Below, in pieces: positions 59,901 to 64,000 of a stretch of DNA of 64,000 nt. The DNA comes from JANQFM01 sp035471925 (GTDB lineage: Bacteria > Acidobacteriota > UBA6911 > RPQK01 > DATIPO01). Numbering within the stretch: the first letter of the stretch is position 1; every line of letters begins with the position of its first letter. The position numbers and the translations under genes were made by a program. The stretch covers positions 1-64,000 of the forward strand of contig DATIPO010000340.1 in NCBI GenBank assembly GCA_035471925.1, in the 5' to 3' direction. Below the pieces are notes generated by a model. That model was not told the DNA's origin, did no database searches, and saw only the letters and a program-made list of their open reading frames with translations.

Positions 59901-61139
59901 ATGAAGAACCGCGGCAGTCTGAGCGGCGAAATGATCCGGTTGGCGGTGGTGTCCATCTGGGCCCACAAGCTGAGGGCTTTCCTGACCTTGCTGGGAGTCA
60001 TCATCGGCGTCAGTTCGGTGGTGGTGGTGGGAGCCAGCATCGAAGGGGCCGAGCAGTACGTGGTCGATTCGATTTCAGGCGCCTTGGGAGGCGACACCTT
60101 CAACCTCACCCGATTCGCTCCCAATCTTGACCAGGAATCGGTGCGCAGGGCCCAGAGGCGCAATCCGCGCCTGACAATAGACGACTACGAATTCGTGCGC
60201 GGGCGTTGTTCCGCCTGCGACGAGATAGCGGCCTTTCTGGGCACCGCCCAGACCGTCCGCCGGGGAGCCGAAGAGCAGCGGGCGGTCACCATCAACGGCA
60301 CCACTTCGAACGCCATTCTGGTTTCGACTTTCGACATCGCCGCCGGACGCTTCCTGACACCTGACGACGTCCGCCGTTCCCACTACGTGACGGTGATCGG
60401 CAAGGACGTTGAGGAGGAGCTCTTTCCCTCCCGCGACCCCATGGGGCAGAGGGTCAAGGTCAGCGGATACAACCTGACGGTGGTGGGTGTGATGGCCGAA
60501 CAGGGTTCGACCTTCGGCCAGTCCCTGGACAACCAGATGTACATCCCCATCTCGACCTTCCAGAAGATCTACGGGACGCGGTCCAGCATCAACATCCGCG
60601 GAAACTCCTTGCCGGGACGCTTTCAGGAGGCCATGGACGAGGTGCGGGTGGCCATGCGCGTCCGCCACAAGCTGAGTCCGCGCGAGGACGACGACTTCGG
60701 GCTCATCTCCACCGAGGAGATCAACACCCTGGTGCAGGACGTGGGCGGCTACGTGCAGTTGGCGGTGGCGCCCATCACCCTGATCTCGCTCCTGATCGGC
60801 GGCATCGTGGTCATGAACATCATGCTGGTTTCGGTGACCGAGCGGACCTTCGAGATCGGCTTGCGCAAGTCGCTGGGAGCCCGCAAGCGCGACATCCTGC
60901 TTCAGTTTCTGGTGGAATCAATACTGCTGGGCAGCTTGGGCGGCTTGATCGGAATGCTGGTCTCCTGGCAGGTCACCACCCTGATCGAACTTATCTTCGA
61001 ATTCCCCATGGAGATCAGCGCGTTCTACGTCATCTCCTCCATCGCCGTTTCGGGAGGCATCGGCTTGGCGGCCGGCCTCTACCCGGCTTTCAAGGCCGCT
61101 TCGCTGGATCCGATTCTGGCCCTTTCCGCCGACCGCTGA
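59901..61139 (+). CDS. MacB/FtsX-type ABC transporter permease 1
   Basis: A 412-residue permease with an N-terminal helix (RAFLTLLGVIIGVSSVVVVGA), a MacB-like periplasmic core (~45-280, DDYEFVRGRCSACDE; DVEEELFPSRDPMG) and a C-terminal FtsX domain of three helices (GIVVMNIMLVSVTERTFEIGLRKSLGARKRDILLQFLVESI, marker). Such permeases work with an ABC ATPase and often a membrane-fusion protein in export of peptides, lipids or drugs. The ATPase is not beside it. The second permease starts 10 nt after the stop. Confidence 0.88.
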   Translation: MKNRGSLSGEMIRLAVVSIWAHKLRAFLTLLGVIIGVSSVVVVGASIEGAEQYVVDSISGALGGDTFNLTRFAPNLDQESVRRAQRRNPRLTIDDYEFVRGRCSACDEIAAFLGTAQTVRRGAEEQRAVTINGTTSNAILVSTFDIAAGRFLTPDDVRRSHYVTVIGKDVEEELFPSRDPMGQRVKVSGYNLTVVGVMAEQGSTFGQSLDNQMYIPISTFQKIYGTRSSINIRGNSLPGRFQEAMDEVRVAMRVRHKLSPREDDDFGLISTEEINTLVQDVGGYVQLAVAPITLISLLIGGIVVMNIMLVSVTERTFEIGLRKSLGARKRDILLQFLVESILLGSLGGLIGMLVSWQVTTLIELIFEFPMEISAFYVISSIAVSGGIGLAAGLYPAFKAASLDPILALSADR

Positions 61140-61149
61140 GGAGCGCACA

Positions 61150-62388
61150 ATGACCATCCACCAGTACTTGGAGAACGTCAAGATGGGGCTGGAAAACCTG
61201 CGCGCCTACAAGCTGCGCAGCGCCCTCACGGTGGTGGGCGTGGTACTGGGCGTGGCGGTTGTGATCGTGGTGGCCTCTATCCTCACCGGCTTGCGCACCC
61301 AGGTCCTCTCCCAGATCGAGCAGTTCGGGACCGACAACATCTACGTGACCCAATTCGCTATTGGCTCGGGAGGAGGCCCCAACCGCCAGGAGATCCAGAA
61401 TCCGCCCTTGGAACCTGAGTACGTCGACGACCTCAAGGAGCGCTCCATCCATGTCCGCGACGTGGCCTACCAGTCCTACGGCGCCCAACCCGTGATCAAG
61501 ACCCGCGAGAAGGAATTTCACAGTCCCAATTTCGGCGGCGTCTCTCCCAACTTGGCCGGGATCACCACGCTTCTGCTGCGCGATGGGCGCTTCCTGAGCG
61601 ATGTCGACGAACAGGGCCGCCGCCAAGTGGCCGTCATCGGGCCAGCCGTGGTGGAAGCCCTTTTCCCCCGCCAGACGGACGTCCTGGGCCAGACCGTGTT
61701 CATTCAGGGACGCGAGTTCTACATCATCGGCATACTGGAAAGGGGCAAGGAGGGACTGGGAGGCGTCAGCCGCCTCGACAGTTCGGTCTTCATCCCCTAC
61801 CGCACTTTCAAGAAGCTCTATCCCCGCAACGAGCTGCTCCAGTTGGTGGTCCGGGCCCGTCCCAACCAGTTGGCCGAGGCCTTGGACGAGACCGAAGAAA
61901 TCCTGCGCAGACTGCGCGGACTCAAGGTCACCGACGACAACAACTTCGGACTGCTGACTTACGACACCATCGTCGACACCTACGACCAGTTGACCTATTT
62001 CCTGACCCTGCTGACGCTGGGCATCGCCGGCATCTCGCTGCTCGTGGGCGGCATCGGAGTCATGAACATCATGCTGGTCTCGGTCACCGAGCGGACGCGC
62101 GAGATCGGCGTGCGCAAAGCTTTGGGGGCGCGCCGCGCCGACATCGTCTTTCAGTTTCTCTTCGAGGCCATGACATTGACTGTCGTGGGAGGGCTGGCTG
62201 GCGTCCTCTTGGCCGTGCCTTTGGGCTTCCTGCTGGTACTGCTGCTCTTCAGCGCGACCACCCTGGTTCCGATGTGGGCCTTGGCCACCGCCTTGGGCGT
62301 CTCGGCCGCGGTTGGACTGGTTTTCGGCGTCTTCCCAGCCTTTAAGGCCGCCCTGCTCGACCCCATCGAATGCCTGCGCTACGAGTGA
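61150..62388 (+). CDS. MacB/FtsX-type ABC transporter permease 2
   Basis: A 412-residue permease of the same architecture as its neighbour: first helix LRSALTVVGVVLGVAVVIVVASIL, MacB-like core (DDLKERSIHVRDVAYQSYGA; RDGRFLSDVDEQG) and FtsX segment (GIGVMNIMLVSVTERTREIGVRKALGARRADIVFQFLFEAM, marker). It differs strongly from the first outside the FtsX part, so the two probably form a heterodimer rather than a recent duplication. The following acyl-CoA dehydrogenase is separated by 32 nt containing a promoter-like element. Confidence 0.88.
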   Translation: MTIHQYLENVKMGLENLRAYKLRSALTVVGVVLGVAVVIVVASILTGLRTQVLSQIEQFGTDNIYVTQFAIGSGGGPNRQEIQNPPLEPEYVDDLKERSIHVRDVAYQSYGAQPVIKTREKEFHSPNFGGVSPNLAGITTLLLRDGRFLSDVDEQGRRQVAVIGPAVVEALFPRQTDVLGQTVFIQGREFYIIGILERGKEGLGGVSRLDSSVFIPYRTFKKLYPRNELLQLVVRARPNQLAEALDETEEILRRLRGLKVTDDNNFGLLTYDTIVDTYDQLTYFLTLLTLGIAGISLLVGGIGVMNIMLVSVTERTREIGVRKALGARRADIVFQFLFEAMTLTVVGGLAGVLLAVPLGFLLVLLLFSATTLVPMWALATALGVSAAVGLVFGVFPAFKAALLDPIECLRYE

Positions 62389-62420
62389 GGTCGCCGACGC
62401 GATTCTGATAAGATGGCGCG

Positions 62421-63560
62421 GTGAATTACGAAGACACCCAAGAACAACAGATCCTGCGCGAAACGGTCCGGGATTTCGCCCGGGCTGAGATCGCACCCCA
62501 CTCGCTGGAATGGGACGAGGAACAGATCTTTCCTGTCGATACCATGAAAGATCTGGGCCGGCTGGGCCTTTTAGGCGTGCTGGTGGAGGAGGAGTACGGG
62601 GGCGCCGGAATGGGCTATCCGGAGTACGTCACCGTCATCGAAGAAATCGCCCGGGTGGACGGATCCATCGCCCTCTCTGTGGCCGCCCACAACTCGCTTT
62701 GCAGCGGCCACATCAACCTTGAAGGTTCCCAAGAGCAGAAGAAGAAGTATCTTTCCCGCCTGGCTTCCGGAGAGCATCTGGGTGCCTGGGCCCTGACTGA
62801 GCCGGGATCGGGAAGCGATGCCGCCGCCTGCTCCACCGCCGCCAAGAAAACTGACGACGGTTGGGTCATCAACGGCAACAAGAACTTCTGCACCCACGCT
62901 ACCTACGCCGACACCTACGTCATCATGGCTGTGACTGATCCCGAGGCAGGGACGCACGGCATTTCGGCCTTCATCGTGGAGGGCGGCAATCCGGGGCTGA
63001 TTCCAGCCAAGAAAGAAAACAAGCTGGGCTGCCGCTCCTCGGATACGGCCAGCCTCACCCTGGAGAACTGCCAGGTGCCCGAAGACGCCTTGCTGGGCTC
63101 CCTCAATGAAGGATTTGTCTCGGCTCTCAAGGTGCTCGACGGCGGACGTATCTCCATCGCCGCCATGGCGCTGGGAATCGCCCGGGGAGCGCTGGATGCC
63201 AGCATCAAATACTCTCAGGAACGGGAGCAGTTCGGGCGTCCCATCGCCAAGTTCCAGGGCATTCAGTGGTACCTGTCGGAGATGGCTACGCGAATCGAGG
63301 CAGCCCGTTTGCTGACTTACAACGCGGCTCACGTCAAGCAGCGCAAAGGGGCCTGTCCGATGGAATCGTCGATGGCCAAGCTCTACGCCAGCGAAACCTC
63401 GGTGTGGGCCTCCGACAAGGCCATTCAGATCCACGGGGGCTACGGCTACATCAAGGACTATCCGCCGGAAAAATGCTGGCGCGACGCCAAGCTGACCACC
63501 ATTGGCGAGGGCACAAGCGAGATTCAGCGGCTGGTCATCGCCCGGGAGTTGCTCAAGTAA
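62421..63560 (+). CDS. Acyl-CoA dehydrogenase
   Basis: A 379-residue FAD-dependent acyl-CoA dehydrogenase for the first step of beta-oxidation or branched-chain acyl-CoA breakdown. The ACAD signatures are GAWALTEPGSGSDAAA and QIHGGYGYIKDYPPEKCWRDAK, with the catalytic glutamate in GEGTSEIQR. The flavin arginine is in the REQFGRPIAKFQG block. Family relatives are short-chain or isobutyryl-CoA dehydrogenases. The start is a GTG at 62421; no ribosome-binding site is present, but TAAGAT (62409-62414) lies 6 nt upstream. With icmF and meaB nearby, a role in valine or isobutyryl-CoA metabolism is likely. Confidence 0.9.
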   Translation: MNYEDTQEQQILRETVRDFARAEIAPHSLEWDEEQIFPVDTMKDLGRLGLLGVLVEEEYGGAGMGYPEYVTVIEEIARVDGSIALSVAAHNSLCSGHINLEGSQEQKKKYLSRLASGEHLGAWALTEPGSGSDAAACSTAAKKTDDGWVINGNKNFCTHATYADTYVIMAVTDPEAGTHGISAFIVEGGNPGLIPAKKENKLGCRSSDTASLTLENCQVPEDALLGSLNEGFVSALKVLDGGRISIAAMALGIARGALDASIKYSQEREQFGRPIAKFQGIQWYLSEMATRIEAARLLTYNAAHVKQRKGACPMESSMAKLYASETSVWASDKAIQIHGGYGYIKDYPPEKCWRDAKLTTIGEGTSEIQRLVIARELLK

Positions 63561-63632
63561 GGGAGTCCTGTGCGCGAGGCCATCCTTGCGGCGGCTCCTG
63601 GGAGTGGGTCGCTGCCAGCCGCACGATGCAAC

Positions 63633-64000
63633 ATGACTGTCGAGGACGCCATTCAAGACCAAGCCCAGGACGCCCAGATCGAGCGCATCCTGCAAGGGGA
63701 CGCCCGCACTCTGGCCCGCACCCTGAGCCAAGTCGAAAACCGTCCTGGAGCCGCCACCACCGAACTGCTGCGCCGCCTCTATCCCCACTGCGGCAAAGCC
63801 TTCATCATCGGCGTCACCGGGTCGCCCGGAGCCGGCAAAAGCACGCTTGTGGACGGGTTGGCACAGCTCTACCGCCGCCAGGAACTCAAGGTGGCCATCC
63901 TGGCTGTCGATCCCACCTCGCCCTTCAGCGGGGGGGCCATCTTGGGCGATCGGGTGCGCATGCAGCGGCTGTCCCGCGACTCCGGCGTGTTCATCCGCAG
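63633..64000 (+). CDS. meaB: MeaB/ArgK-type GTPase, partial (C-terminus beyond the window)
   Basis: A partial gene of 122 codons reaching the right edge. It begins MTVEDAIQDQAQDAQIERIL, with the MeaB N-terminal helices (RTLARTLSQVENRPG), then Walker A GVTGSPGAGKST and AVDPTSPFSGGAILGDRVRM, the switch region typical of the MeaB/ArgK family. MeaB protects and loads adenosylcobalamin on acyl-CoA mutases such as methylmalonyl-CoA mutase. IcmF already contains its own MeaB-like domain, so this copy likely serves a separate mutase, possibly encoded just beyond the window. The gene is 72 nt after the dehydrogenase. Confidence 0.88.
   Translation, partial: MTVEDAIQDQAQDAQIERILQGDARTLARTLSQVENRPGAATTELLRRLYPHCGKAFIIGVTGSPGAGKSTLVDGLAQLYRRQELKVAILAVDPTSPFSGGAILGDRVRMQRLSRDSGVFIR

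Noticed and set aside
1..64000. CRISPR arrays, tRNA or rRNA genes, insertion sequences
   Set aside because: I saw no regularly spaced repeats, cloverleaf-like or rRNA-like sequences, and no transposase or integrase frames on either strand.

Overview
The window is a GC-rich bacterial chromosome segment of about 64 kb, with no phage, plasmid or rRNA/tRNA features. The gene content (large BNR-propeller exoprotein, many exported TPR proteins, M16/M28/metzincin proteases, a GldF-GldG fusion, IcmF, ECF sigma/anti-sigma pairs) suggests an aerobic heterotroph, most likely Acidobacteriota. That placement is inferred from gene families, not from a marker gene.

Layout. 1-1250: accessory patch with a broken DUF4062/Mrr-type nuclease gene and a hicAB toxin-antitoxin pair. 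1388-15711: housekeeping and transport genes (cysK, an exported esterase, a flippase, an SLC12-type cotransporter), a vapBC-type pair with a clear operator, an Asp/Glu racemase, and an arsI-sigZ metalloid cassette followed by a HEAT-like fragment and then mscL upstream. 15988-25000: exported TPR, BNR and PD40 proteins, an HXXEE membrane protein and a DUF4143 ATPase. 25164-30421: an APC permease fused to two universal-stress domains, then the proton-translocating transhydrogenase operon pntAA-pntAB-pntB. 31720-38074: a Gld-like ABC transporter operon (ATPase, permease-GldG fusion, DUF4340, YVTN/NTF2-like protein).

38108-50485 is a minus-strand run of secreted proteases: two tandem copies of an unnamed two-gene module (187-residue exported protein plus about 880-residue metzincin/NIDO-like/PPC protein), an M16 peptidase, a DinB-like protein and an M28 peptidase. 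A divergent ECF sigma / zinc anti-sigma / exported protein cassette (50659-52929) faces it. 52955-56183: a stand-alone receiver, an alkyltransferase-like protein lacking the acceptor cysteine, and a YfhO-type membrane protein. 56271-64000: fused isobutyryl-CoA mutase IcmF, two FtsX/MacB permeases without an ATPase, an acyl-CoA dehydrogenase and the start of MeaB, which together suggest branched-chain acyl-CoA metabolism.

The most interesting items are the duplicated metzincin module with its conserved leader and terminator, the cysteine-rich tails shared by ArsI and SigZ, a recurrent promoter layout predicting leaderless mRNAs (a sigma70-like -10 box 6-9 nt from the start codon in nine genes), and an IcmF whose G-domain NKxD motif reads NKFT. 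All calls come from reading the sequence; no database search was run.
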